Positions 1 to 5,831 are shown, counted from the first letter of the stretch. The stretch: 6,124 nt of DNA from JASEJA01 sp038872535 (GCA_038872535.1 JAVZJY010000057.1:1-6124), one strand, 5' to 3'. Program-made: numbers and translations. Notes: a model not told the origin generated them from the sequence alone.

Positions 1-1369
1 TCCAGACCATGATTCTAGCTTCGCCGCTGTGTGCTGTAAGAAGGTTGGCACCGTCAGTGTTTATCCCTGCAATTTGATCCACCCCTACCTGAGATAGAAA
101 CATGTTTGTGTCGAAGTCAGGCTGTCCTAGTACAACATCAGGTAACGTATAGTTCTCAGTTGGAATGTTGTTCCAGATTAAAACTCTACTTCCATACCGC
201 TCGGCAACGATGATGTGTTGGCCGTCTGTAGCTATGGAACGCGGAGACAACATTTTATCTCTGCTGACACCAGGAAAAGAGGGATTGCCCAAGATTACGT
301 TTGGAGACTTATTATCCATAAAATCTATGATAGAGTTCCATATGAATATGCCGTGCCCTTGAGCTACAAGTATGCGATTGCCGTCAAAGCCCGGCTCAGT
401 CTCAGAATTACTATATTGTGCAATGAAATCACAAGGTGTCCCATTTGTGGTTGGTATAGTATTCCATATACGCAACCAACCGTCGTGATCATTAATTATG
501 AGGCGATTTCCATCTGAACGGATTCCCCGTGGAGTTACCATTAACTCGGGGTATTTGAGAGGATCATAATCGTCTGGATTATAGGGATGTTCAAAATCAA
601 ATTTGCCCAACACCAAATCTGCTGACACCCCATTCTCTGTCGGAATAGCATTCCAAACCAGCACCCTACCAACTCGCGTGTCTGCAACAAAAAGTCTCGT
701 GCCATCTGACCAGACTCCCCAAGGCCAACGCAACAAATCCCTAGTAAATTCAGTGTGAGGAAGATCCTCGCAGGTTTCAAAATCATGACGCCCAACAACA
801 ACATCTGCAGGTGCAAAATTGGTAGCTGGAATATTGTTCCATATTAGAATTCGGTTATTTCCAGTGTCAGCAACAAAAAGTTTTGAACCGGCAACTGCGA
901 CGCTTACTGGCCAGTTTAAACCGTTCTGACCACCGCGAGAGACAGAACTCGTGAAATTTGGTTGACCGACCACGATATCTGCCAGAGCATAATTTGTTGT
1001 AGGAATTGAATTCCAAATCAGTACTCGATTGTTACAAGTATCCGCGACAAATAGACGCGCGCCATCTGTAGCTACGCCCATAGGATGGTTTAGAAACGAT
1101 GGCCCCCCACTTTCCTCAAGCCCAACGGGTCCCAACATTAGGTCTGCCGCTTGCCCCGTTGTGAACCAATCGGACGGGTTCTCAAGCAACTGACTTTCTG
1201 AAAAGAAGCCAAATTGCGTGTTTACTTCATTCACGGTTTTCGAAGCGTCAGTAGAAAAATAAGAGGCATTGAGAGCTAACACACTAACAATAAGCATTAC
1301 TATAGCCAAAATTGGGATGATAACATTCCGTGAACACATCAAATTATCTGCTAACATTTTTCTTCTCAT
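1..1369 (-). CDS. N-terminally anchored NHL-like beta-propeller protein (C-terminal end outside window)
   Basis: I read this frame by reverse-complementing the region. It is open from an ATG at 1369 to the left edge, giving 456 codons with no stop. Residues about 16-34 form a hydrophobic segment after a basic start (MRRK), so it is an uncleaved anchor or a signal peptide, and the rest should lie outside the membrane. From about residue 96 a repeat recurs with the pattern P-x-G-(V/I)-x-x-D-G-x-(R/K)-L-F-V-A-D-T-x-N-N-R-(V/I)-L-(I/V)-W-N-x-I-P-T, then A-D-(V/I)-V-(V/L)-G-Q-P-x-F. The Trp of each unit falls at 119, 177, 239, 302, 344, 399 and 456, so at least seven blades are visible. NHL-type propellers usually bind proteins, glycans or nucleic acids. 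No catalytic residues are evident and the ligand is unknown. ATG 1357 is an alternative start with a better-spaced GATGAG upstream. The fold is fairly sure and the function is not. Confidence 0.88.
   Translation of the reverse strand, partial: MRRKMLADNLMCSRNVIIPILAIVMLIVSVLALNASYFSTDASKTVNEVNTQFGFFSESQLLENPSDWFTTGQAADLMLGPVGLEESGGPSFLNHPMGVATDGARLFVADTCNNRVLIWNSIPTTNYALADIVVGQPNFTSSVSRGGQNGLNWPVSVAVAGSKLFVADTGNNRILIWNNIPATNFAPADVVVGRHDFETCEDLPHTEFTRDLLRWPWGVWSDGTRLFVADTRVGRVLVWNAIPTENGVSADLVLGKFDFEHPYNPDDYDPLKYPELMVTPRGIRSDGNRLIINDHDGWLRIWNTIPTTNGTPCDFIAQYSNSETEPGFDGNRILVAQGHGIFIWNSIIDFMDNKSPNVILGNPSFPGVSRDKMLSPRSIATDGQHIIVAERYGSRVLIWNNIPTENYTLPDVVLGQPDFDTNMFLSQVGVDQIAGINTDGANLLTAHSGEARIMVW
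593..1084 (-). repeat. Three best-conserved NHL-like protein repeats
   Basis: Three protein-level repeats of roughly 60 residues lie at residues 96-139, 153-197 and 215-259 of the propeller gene. They share LFVADT, (R)(V/I)L(I/V)WN and the ADxV(V/L)G turn. Four more divergent copies continue to the left edge. In these the ADT triad becomes IND, VAQ, VAE and TAH, and the fifth copy is shortened: its Trp is only 42 residues after the previous one, against 55-63 elsewhere. Confidence 0.75.
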
Positions 1370-1819
1370 CCTTTTCAACTAACCTATAAGAATAGTTTAA
1401 GAAAAAGAGAACCCAAGATATCTATTTAATTTGCGAAACTGTAATCTATATTACAATTAACAATTAAACAGAATATGTTCAAACACCCACAAAAATTGGG
1501 CAGCCCAAGATAAGTTTGAATCCTCATCTCATCCACCAAATCATTAATAAAAACAAACAGTTCCTGAAACCAAAATTCCGAGAATCTAGACCGAGATCTA
1601 AACCTAATCCCCCGCATCATCTTCGCTAGGTTAAATTCGCTCAAATTTTCGCTCGTTTTAAGCTTAGGAAAGTAGAAAAATGGCTTCAAATTCGGGGCTG
1701 GTTTTGATTTCACTTTAATGTTTAAAACCGTTAGGTTTGGAACAAGTTGGTAAGATGGGACAAGAGGCTTCCACATGATCTATTTTTGCTGTGGTTTTTA
1801 ACCAATACGGGTAGAGACT
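1370..1819. other. Gene-poor A+T-rich gap with one doubtful ORF
   Basis: No convincing gene lies here. The only ORF not shadowing another gene is on the minus strand at 1426-1776, 116 residues. It has no ribosome binding site before its ATG and resembles no family I know. Its middle (about residues 53-95, with RFRSRSRFSEFWFQEL and then DLVDEMRI) looks more protein-like than its ends, which are Asn/Leu/Cys-rich as expected for noncoding A+T-rich DNA. It could be a fragment of a decayed gene. The plus strand shows only short T- and A-rich runs and a partial T-arm lookalike (GTTTGAATCC near 1514) without a tRNA around it. The part nearest 1370 carries the propeller gene promoter. Confidence 0.5.
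1423..1429 (-). promoter_or_regulatory. Possible TATA box for the propeller gene
   Basis: Read on the minus strand, TTAAATA sits about 54 bases before the ATG at 1369. A start of transcription about 25 bases downstream would leave a leader of roughly 30 bases. No convincing BRE is seen, and CTTATAG closer to the start is an alternative. This is pattern matching only. Confidence 0.3.
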
Positions 1820-2017
1820 CTATTGTTTTTTAGCGCTTGCCTTTATTGGCACCAAAGTCCTTATCGCTTTGTCTTTATCTGGCAAGCGCACAATTTTTAT
1901 TTTCATTTTCTTTATTGTTCCCTTAGCTGCTTTTCTCGCCTCGTTCCTTGTTTCGTATGTGCCCTCGATTTCAATCCACGGCAAAGTTTCGTTAATTTTC
2001 ACCCACGCCGCATACAA
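1820..2017 (-). CDS. Small basic protein of unknown function (65 aa)
   Basis: The frame has a TTG start at 2017 and a TAG stop. The start is chosen because GGTGA (2024-2028, minus strand) lies six bases upstream, the expected archaeal spacing, and no ATG is available in frame. The protein is soluble, with a likely beta strand (AWVKI), a WIEIEGTY strand-turn, a helix of charged residues (about 22-38, TRNEARKAAKGTIKKM), a strand KIKIVRL and a Lys-rich C-terminus. This would suit a small alpha/beta or nucleic-acid-associated protein, but no known motif is present and I do not recognise the family. It stands alone and is divergent from the cation permease. The plus-strand ORF over the same bases is Phe/Cys/Ser-rich and looks like its shadow. 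Confidence 0.72.
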   Translation of the reverse strand: MYAAWVKINETLPWIEIEGTYETRNEARKAAKGTIKKMKIKIVRLPDKDKAIRTLVPIKASAKKQ

Positions 2018-2023
2018 TCTTTT

Positions 2024-2028
2024 TCACC
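2024..2028 (-). promoter_or_regulatory. Ribosome binding site deciding the TTG start of the 65-aa gene
   Basis: GGTGA on the minus strand ends six bases before the TTG at 2017. It matches the 3' end of archaeal 16S rRNA as generally known. The nearby ATG at about 2036 leads straight to a stop in another frame, so the TTG is the best start. Confidence 0.6.
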
Positions 2029-2063
2029 GCGTCATGCCTTAGCGAAGAGAGTTAGATTTTGGG

Positions 2064-2072
2064 TAATTAAAA
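2064..2072 (-). promoter_or_regulatory. Possible TATA box for the 65-aa gene
   Basis: TTTTAATTA on the minus strand lies about 47 bases before the TTG start. It would place transcription initiation near 2043 with a leader of about 25 bases. The upstream bases are not clearly a BRE. Confidence 0.3.
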
Positions 2073-2120
2073 CAGTTATGAATTCAAAATATTGATTTCC
2101 GCTAAACCTTTTGGGACTTT

Positions 2121-2135
2121 GGAAACTTATTTAAG
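2121..2135 (+). promoter_or_regulatory. Probable BRE/TATA promoter for the cation permease
   Basis: GGAAA followed by CTTATTTAAG matches the archaeal arrangement of a purine-rich BRE before a TATA box. Initiation about 25 bases downstream (near 2158) would give a leader of about 100 bases before the permease start, containing the hairpin described separately. A second TTTAAG at 2157-2162 could serve instead and would shorten the leader. Confidence 0.42.
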
Positions 2136-2185
2136 CAAAGGTGCTTTCTCTCTATGGTTTAAGGAGCGAAAAAGAGTGGTGTTTG

Positions 2186-2222
2186 AGGCCCCGCATGTCA
2201 AGGCTCTGTCGAAGGGGTGCCT
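2186..2222 (+). other. Possible hairpin in the permease 5' leader
   Basis: Bases 2186-2192 (AGGCCCC) can pair with 2215-2222 (GGGTGCCT) as a seven-base-pair stem with T2218 bulged, enclosing about 22 bases. It lies between the likely promoter and the ribosome binding site. I do not recognise a known riboswitch fold, and a chance stem of this size is quite possible. Confidence 0.25.
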
Positions 2223-2247
2223 ATGGATGAACGAAGAAAGCCCAGAA

Positions 2248-2251
2248 GGTG
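2248..2251 (+). promoter_or_regulatory. Ribosome binding site deciding the permease start
   Basis: GGTG (within AAGGTG) ends six bases before the ATG at 2258. An in-frame GTG at 2249 overlaps this site and would have no site of its own at proper spacing. ATG 2291 has AAGG only four bases ahead and is the main alternative. Confidence 0.5.
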
Positions 2252-2257
2252 CACAAG

Positions 2258-3550
2258 ATGAAACCAGCCAACATTATACAAAAAGGCAGCATGAGCCAAG
2301 TTGCCCCTTCAACCATGTCTCTATTCCAAATTCGCCTTCTTCACTCCATATCCCTTTCGGGCTTTAAACAAAAATTTTTTAACGCTTTACGGCAATCATT
2401 AATGGCTTACGCCTTTAACATCATTGGAATTGTAGCTGGTGCAGTTGTCGCCTACCATATTGGAGTGTTTCGATTATTTCCATGGGCTTTTGCTGTTTAC
2501 CCCCCGATTTTAAGTGCAAGAGGAGTCATAGGAGGTTTGTTCTGCGGTCGCCTAAGCACGGCGCTGCATCTTGGAACCGTGAAACCTCGCTTTTTTGGAA
2601 ATACCAAGAGTTTTTATTTGCTGTTTCGTGCAATTGTTGTTTTGACTTTGGAAGCTAGCGTTTTTATGGGTTTAATTGCTGTTCTGTTCAGAGGGTTTTA
2701 CGAAGGCCCCACGTTGGAGATTTTGAGCATTTTTGTGGTAATGATGGCAACAATGGCTTTGTCCTTGGTTATTATTTCACCTCTCACTTTGACAGTCTCG
2801 TTTCTCTCCTTCAAGCATGGTTTAGACCCGGATATTGTTTTGTACCCGATAGAATCTACGGTAGCTGATCTTCTAATCACGGTAACTTATGTCGGGGTGC
2901 TCAACACCTTCGCTTTTGCTGGTTTCGCTGGACAATACATGCTCGCCTTCACAGACTTGACGCTGTTACTTTGCGCAATGTACTTTCTAATTAGAAACTT
3001 CGGCGAAAATGAATTTCTAAAGACGATAAAGGAGTCTTTTCTCACAATAATTTTTGTTTCCTTCATTATTAATATAGCTGGTTCCACTCTGGGCAAGATT
3101 GCAGAAAACGTCGGAGAAAGACGAGAGATATACACTGTTTACCCAGCCCTAATTGATACGATCGGCGATGTTGGGGCGGTAGTTGGTTCAACAGCCACCA
3201 CAAAACTTGCTTTAGGCACCCTAAAGTCTTCCCTATCCTCCATCAAAGAACACAATGTGGAGATTTTTGGCGCTTGGACAGCCTCTCTAATAATGTATTG
3301 TATCTACGCAGTTTTAGCCTTAACCATCCAAGGAGTTTTCACAATGCTGAATCTCCTTCATTTCACTGTTTTACTACTCATTGCTAATGTAATGGCCGCA
3401 TCAAGCATCATACTGATCTCATATGCAGTTGCAATCTTAACTTACCAACGGGGGCTTGATCCAGACAACTTTGAAATACCAATTGAAAGCTCCCTAGCCG
3501 ACAGCATAACCTCAATAGCGTTACTTACCGCCATACTTCTGGTAGGCTAG
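2258..3550 (+). CDS. MgtE/SLC41-like divalent cation permease with two internal halves (COG1824-like)
   Basis: A membrane protein of 430 residues predicted to move Mg2+ or a related divalent cation. About ten hydrophobic segments fill residues 49-430. The sequence repeats itself. VYPPILSARG (about 80-89) followed by GRLS and ALHLGT matches VYPALIDTIG (294-303) followed by ALGT. GLDPD plus YPIEST and an Asp (188-204) matches GLDPD plus IPIESS and an Asp (399-415). These correspond to the P-x-L...G and G-x-D-P...TT-x-x-D motifs of the MgtE membrane domain, whose last Asp (D432 in the Thermus protein) binds Mg2+; it is present in both halves (D204, D415). No N-terminal CBS or MgtE_N regulatory domain is attached, unlike bacterial MgtE, so control probably rests with the next gene. 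The true start could also be 2249 or 2291. The family is confident; the ion is inferred. Confidence 0.9.
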   Translation: MKPANIIQKGSMSQVAPSTMSLFQIRLLHSISLSGFKQKFFNALRQSLMAYAFNIIGIVAGAVVAYHIGVFRLFPWAFAVYPPILSARGVIGGLFCGRLSTALHLGTVKPRFFGNTKSFYLLFRAIVVLTLEASVFMGLIAVLFRGFYEGPTLEILSIFVVMMATMALSLVIISPLTLTVSFLSFKHGLDPDIVLYPIESTVADLLITVTYVGVLNTFAFAGFAGQYMLAFTDLTLLLCAMYFLIRNFGENEFLKTIKESFLTIIFVSFIINIAGSTLGKIAENVGERREIYTVYPALIDTIGDVGAVVGSTATTKLALGTLKSSLSSIKEHNVEIFGAWTASLIMYCIYAVLALTIQGVFTMLNLLHFTVLLLIANVMAASSIILISYAVAILTYQRGLDPDNFEIPIESSLADSITSIALLTAILLVG

Positions 3551-3565
3551 ACCTTAAGGAGTAGA

Positions 3566-3573
3566 TTTAAAAT
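3566..3573 (+). promoter_or_regulatory. Possible TATA box before the PhoU/RCK_C gene
   Basis: TTTAAAAT lies in the 64-base gap after the permease, about 42 bases before the next ATG. Initiation near 3598 would give a leader of about 17 bases. The gene may therefore have its own promoter besides reading through from the permease. Confidence 0.4.
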
Positions 3574-3597
3574 ATTCCTTAACCATTAATTTTATTC

Positions 3598-3608
3598 GGA
3601 GCGACTCC
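3598..3608 (+). other. Short perfect hairpin holding the only GGAG before the PhoU/RCK_C gene
   Basis: GGAG and CTCC pair around a CGA loop. The GGAG is the only Shine-Dalgarno-like sequence before the ATG at 3615, but it lies 13 bases away and would be occluded in the stem. The stem is only four base pairs, so the structure may be irrelevant and the gene may use a short-leader start. Confidence 0.25.
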
Positions 3609-3614
3609 AACAAC

Positions 3615-4829
3615 ATGCCCCACTTTGAGAAGATAGAATATAAACCCATACCAGTTCGAGAACTGCTTTTAGAGATGAAAAACCTCTCAGAGTTAATGAT
3701 AGACCTAGCATATTCCGCCGCACTCTTTAACGACAAAGACCTTGCAGAAGACGTGTTAGAACTTGAAAAACGAGTTGACACGTTGGCTTACCTCTTAGAC
3801 ATGGAAATAATGATAGCAGCAAGAGATGCCAAAGACGCAGAAACCTTAACAGGAGTGTCCACAGTGGCTGCTGCAACAGACAAAATATCTGATGCAGCCG
3901 CGGACATCGCGGCAATAGTTACACAGGACATAGGCGTACATCCAATTGTAACCGAAATTTTCGAAAGAGTTGAAGAACGCCTAACAAGAGCCAAAATTGA
4001 AGAGAAATCAGTGATTGCCGGTAAACAAGTAGGCGAACTTGATTTAGCCGCAAGAATGGGCGTAGACATAATTGCTATCCGCCGAAACAAGGAATGGATA
4101 CTGAACCCGAAAGAAACCGAAAAAATTCTGCAAGGTGACATTCTAATCACGCGGGGAACCTCAGCAGGAATCAAGAAATTCAAAGAATTAGCTGAGGGAA
4201 AAAAGGTGGAAAGTGAAGAACTGGAAATACGGCAACGGTGGCATGGTCAAAAGAGGTTCGAAGAGTTTGGGGGGATTGTTGAAAAATTTGTTGAGCTCAA
4301 AAACACATCTGAATTAATGATGGATTTGGCTTATTCTTCATTGTTGCTGGACAACAAGGAGTTGGCTGAAGAAGTGCAGAGGCTAGAGGAATACGTTGAC
4401 AAGTTGCACACTGAATTTGAGTTGACGGTTCTGTTAAGCAAATTTAAGAGGGAGGAAGCAAAGGGCTTCCTTGGACTTATACGATTAGGTGTGGTCACAG
4501 AAAAAATAGCGGACGCTGCTGCTGAAATTGCCGAAGTTGTTTTGAGAGGCATAGAGACTCACCAAGTGTTGAAACTCGCTATAAAAGAGGCGGATGAAAC
4601 CGTAACCCATGTATGCGTTGCTGAAAACTCTCCATTAGCGAATAAAACTCTAAAAGAAGCACGTATCCCAGAGGAAACTGGCATGTGGGTTCTCGCCATA
4701 AAAAGAGGAGAAAAGTGCATAAGACCTAAACCAGATTCAAAAATTGAAGTTGGCGACATACTAATCGCTTCAGGTTATGCTGAGGGAGAAGAGGACCTTA
4801 AAAAATTAGCATCACCACTAAGTAGTTAG
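3615..4829 (+). CDS. Duplicated PhoU-like/RCK_C (TrkA_C) regulatory protein, COG3273-like
   Basis: A soluble 404-residue protein made of two tandem copies of a PhoU-like helical segment plus an RCK_C (TrkA_C) ligand-binding domain. Unit 1 has helices at about 16-110 and RCK_C at about 118-198. Unit 2 has helices at about 219-320 and RCK_C at about 325-400. The units align clearly: MKNLSELMIDLAYS (21-34) with LKNTSELMMDLAYS (228-241), TDKISDAAADIA with TEKIADAAAEIA, and the RCK_C endings LQGDILITRG with EVGDILIASG. RCK_C domains in ion transporters sense small ligands or cations. Here the protein probably controls the adjacent permease from the cytosol, which is inferred from adjacency and from this family pairing in archaea as I recall it. 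The start at 3615 is supported because the sequence before the first helix resembles the equivalent part of unit 2. The RCK_N nucleotide-binding domain is absent. Confidence 0.9.
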   Translation: MPHFEKIEYKPIPVRELLLEMKNLSELMIDLAYSAALFNDKDLAEDVLELEKRVDTLAYLLDMEIMIAARDAKDAETLTGVSTVAAATDKISDAAADIAAIVTQDIGVHPIVTEIFERVEERLTRAKIEEKSVIAGKQVGELDLAARMGVDIIAIRRNKEWILNPKETEKILQGDILITRGTSAGIKKFKELAEGKKVESEELEIRQRWHGQKRFEEFGGIVEKFVELKNTSELMMDLAYSSLLLDNKELAEEVQRLEEYVDKLHTEFELTVLLSKFKREEAKGFLGLIRLGVVTEKIADAAAEIAEVVLRGIETHQVLKLAIKEADETVTHVCVAENSPLANKTLKEARIPEETGMWVLAIKRGEKCIRPKPDSKIEVGDILIASGYAEGEEDLKKLASPLSS

Positions 4830-4885
4830 GATACTTATTCTGAGTTCATTAACACTATAAGCTCGGAATCCAATTCTAACATAAA

Positions 4886-4890
4886 GGAGG
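4886..4890 (+). promoter_or_regulatory. Strong GGAGG ribosome binding site before an ATT start
   Basis: AAAGGAGG ends seven bases before ATT 4898. The in-frame interval from the preceding stop (TAA 4877-4879) to this point holds no ATG, GTG or TTG, so the site points to the ATT itself. Confidence 0.65.
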
Positions 4891-4897
4891 ACTAACT

Positions 4898-5287
4898 ATT
4901 ACACAAAAGAAAAAGCAGACAGTCAAAGGCAACGATATTACATGTCCAAATCCGCTATGCGGAAAAACCTTCTCTAACCCGATAAAAGCCGAGGTGCTAA
5001 GCTCAAAAAACTCGGAAAAATATGACGCTTGTCCCTATTGCCTAACGGAAATAAAAGTAGGTGAAGATACGGAAACTATTGAAGTTAAGAAAGAAAAAGA
5101 GGAAATCGAAATAGAACAACTAGAAATACGGAAAATAGAGACATCAGCCCCAAAAATTCAGAAGACGGAAGGATGCTCCCACTATATGGGATATTTAAGT
5201 CAACGTTCCACGAAGGAAAAGATACCAGAAGAATGCATGGTATGCGAAAACATTGTAAAATGCATGCTTAAGAACGTGACTGGTTAA
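4898..5287 (+). CDS. Two-module cysteine (zinc-type) protein with probable ATT start
   Basis: The first canonical in-frame start is GTG 4994, but the frame is open and protein-like further upstream, to ATT 4898 just after a strong GGAGG, giving 129 residues. The upstream part supplies the first Cys pair of an N-terminal ribbon: CPNPLC (C16, C21) and CPYC (C45, C48), a likely zinc site. A Glu/Lys/Ile-rich linker (about 54-82, probably a charged helix) leads to a second module, C93-x-H95, then C113-x2-C116-x5-C122, following SHYMGYL and an IPEEC turn. This CxH...CxxC...C pattern could bind Zn or an Fe-S cluster. I recall similar small archaeal proteins but cannot name a function. It lies 68 bases after the regulatory gene and may be co-transcribed. 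A start at 4994 would destroy the ribbon, so I prefer ATT. A sequence error in the start codon remains possible. Confidence 0.78.
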   Translation: MTQKKKQTVKGNDITCPNPLCGKTFSNPIKAEVLSSKNSEKYDACPYCLTEIKVGEDTETIEVKKEKEEIEIEQLEIRKIETSAPKIQKTEGCSHYMGYLSQRSTKEKIPEECMVCENIVKCMLKNVTG

Positions 5288-5316
5288 GGTTGGTTACCAA
5301 TGATACACACACGCCC

Positions 5317-5323
5317 TTTTAAA
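5317..5323 (+). promoter_or_regulatory. Possible TATA box for the tail-anchored protein gene
   Basis: TTTTAAA lies about 43 bases before the TTG at 5366. Initiation near 5346 would leave a leader of about 20 bases that still contains the GGAG ribosome binding site. The 78-base gap after the preceding stop also suits a separate promoter. Confidence 0.42.
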
Positions 5324-5352
5324 CCAGTCAAGACTTCCATAAAAAACAGTTA

Positions 5353-5356
5353 GGAG
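5353..5356 (+). promoter_or_regulatory. Ribosome binding site deciding the TTG start at 5366
   Basis: GGAG (within TAGGAGA) lies nine bases before TTG 5366. No ATG or GTG start is present in this frame near it, so TTG is the natural start. Confidence 0.55.
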
Positions 5357-5365
5357 ACACTATAA

Positions 5366-5740
5366 TTGGCAACCGCCCTACAAAGGAGAACACCGGGCGC
5401 GCTTACGTCAGCTACTCCACAGCCTAAAGAATTAAACGCAGAAACTGTTACAGCGATAGCTACTGGTTTTTTGAAAAGGATTGGGCATAAGGGAGGCTTG
5501 AAGCCAAAACGGGTTTCGCTTGAGGAGGAAGTTTACACTGTTGAGGTTGAAATGAAAAAGTTCACGGCGCTTGTTCGTATTAACAGGGAAACTCACGAGA
5601 TCAAGGAATATGAAATACAGCCTAAAGGCGAGGAAACCTCTTATTTGCTTGTTTCTCCAAAAGCCGTTGTGATTATAGTGGGCGTTTCTGTTGCCGTTCA
5701 TTTTGCCCTATATTTCGCATTAAAAATTCTAGGCTTATAA
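5366..5740 (+). CDS. Tail-anchored protein with weak PepSY-like region (124 aa)
   Basis: The 124-residue product starts at TTG behind GGAG. The N-terminus (1-22) is basic and Ser/Thr/Pro-rich with no signal peptide. Residues about 23-88 suggest one helix (AETVTAIATGFLKRI) followed by strands VYTVEVEM, FTALVRIN and EIKEYEIQ. The order helix, strand, strand, then a polar R-E-T-H turn resembles a PepSY-type fold, in which VDxxTGxV is usual. Here the turn reads INRETHEIKEY, so the match is weak. A single hydrophobic segment (about 97-121) ends the protein three residues before the C-terminus, so it should be tail-anchored with the domain in the cytosol. Function is unknown. It is convergent with the next minus-strand gene. 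Confidence 0.75.
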   Translation: MATALQRRTPGALTSATPQPKELNAETVTAIATGFLKRIGHKGGLKPKRVSLEEEVYTVEVEMKKFTALVRINRETHEIKEYEIQPKGEETSYLLVSPKAVVIIVGVSVAVHFALYFALKILGL

Positions 5741-5831
5741 CAAATTTAGAAAAGTGTTTAACCACAAAAGAATTGCTGGCATTTTCCAAGTTCAGTTATT
5801 CTTAGATGAAGATGAAACCGGTGGAGAGCCC
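5741..5831. other. Short convergent intergenic region
   Basis: This 91-base gap separates the 3' ends of the tail-anchored gene and the Lys/Glu-tail gene. No gene or strong hairpin is visible. On the minus strand it holds TTCTTTT and ACTTTTC runs, and on the plus strand little T-rich sequence, so any terminator is weak or T-tract type. Confidence 0.4.

Noticed and set aside
165..816. ORFs in other frames or strand over the propeller gene (plus 165-362 and 215-517, minus 541-816)
   Set aside because: They overlap the long open propeller frame, which has clear repeats. Their own sequences are unstructured and they lack start signals.
1505..1530. Possible tRNA T-arm (GTTTGAATCC)
   Set aside because: No matching acceptor, D or anticodon arms could be found around it.
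1823..2095. Plus-strand ORF of 90 residues opposite the 65-aa gene
   Set aside because: Rich in Phe, Cys and Ser as expected of an antisense shadow. The minus-strand frame has the ribosome binding site and a balanced composition.
2092..2367. Plus-strand ORF of 91 residues ahead of the permease
   Set aside because: It overlaps the permease start by more than 100 bases in another frame, starts at an unsupported TTG and ends in a Ser/Pro-rich shadow sequence.
2698..3135. Minus-strand ORFs inside the permease
   Set aside because: Antisense shadows of a clear membrane protein.
3554..4759. Several minus-strand ORFs over the PhoU/RCK_C gene
   Set aside because: Ser/Ala-rich shadows of the helical, charged plus-strand protein; no ribosome binding sites or domains seen.
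4994..5287. GTG 4994 as the start of the cysteine protein
   Set aside because: It would remove the first Cys pair and leave the strong GGAGG 100 bases upstream without a gene.
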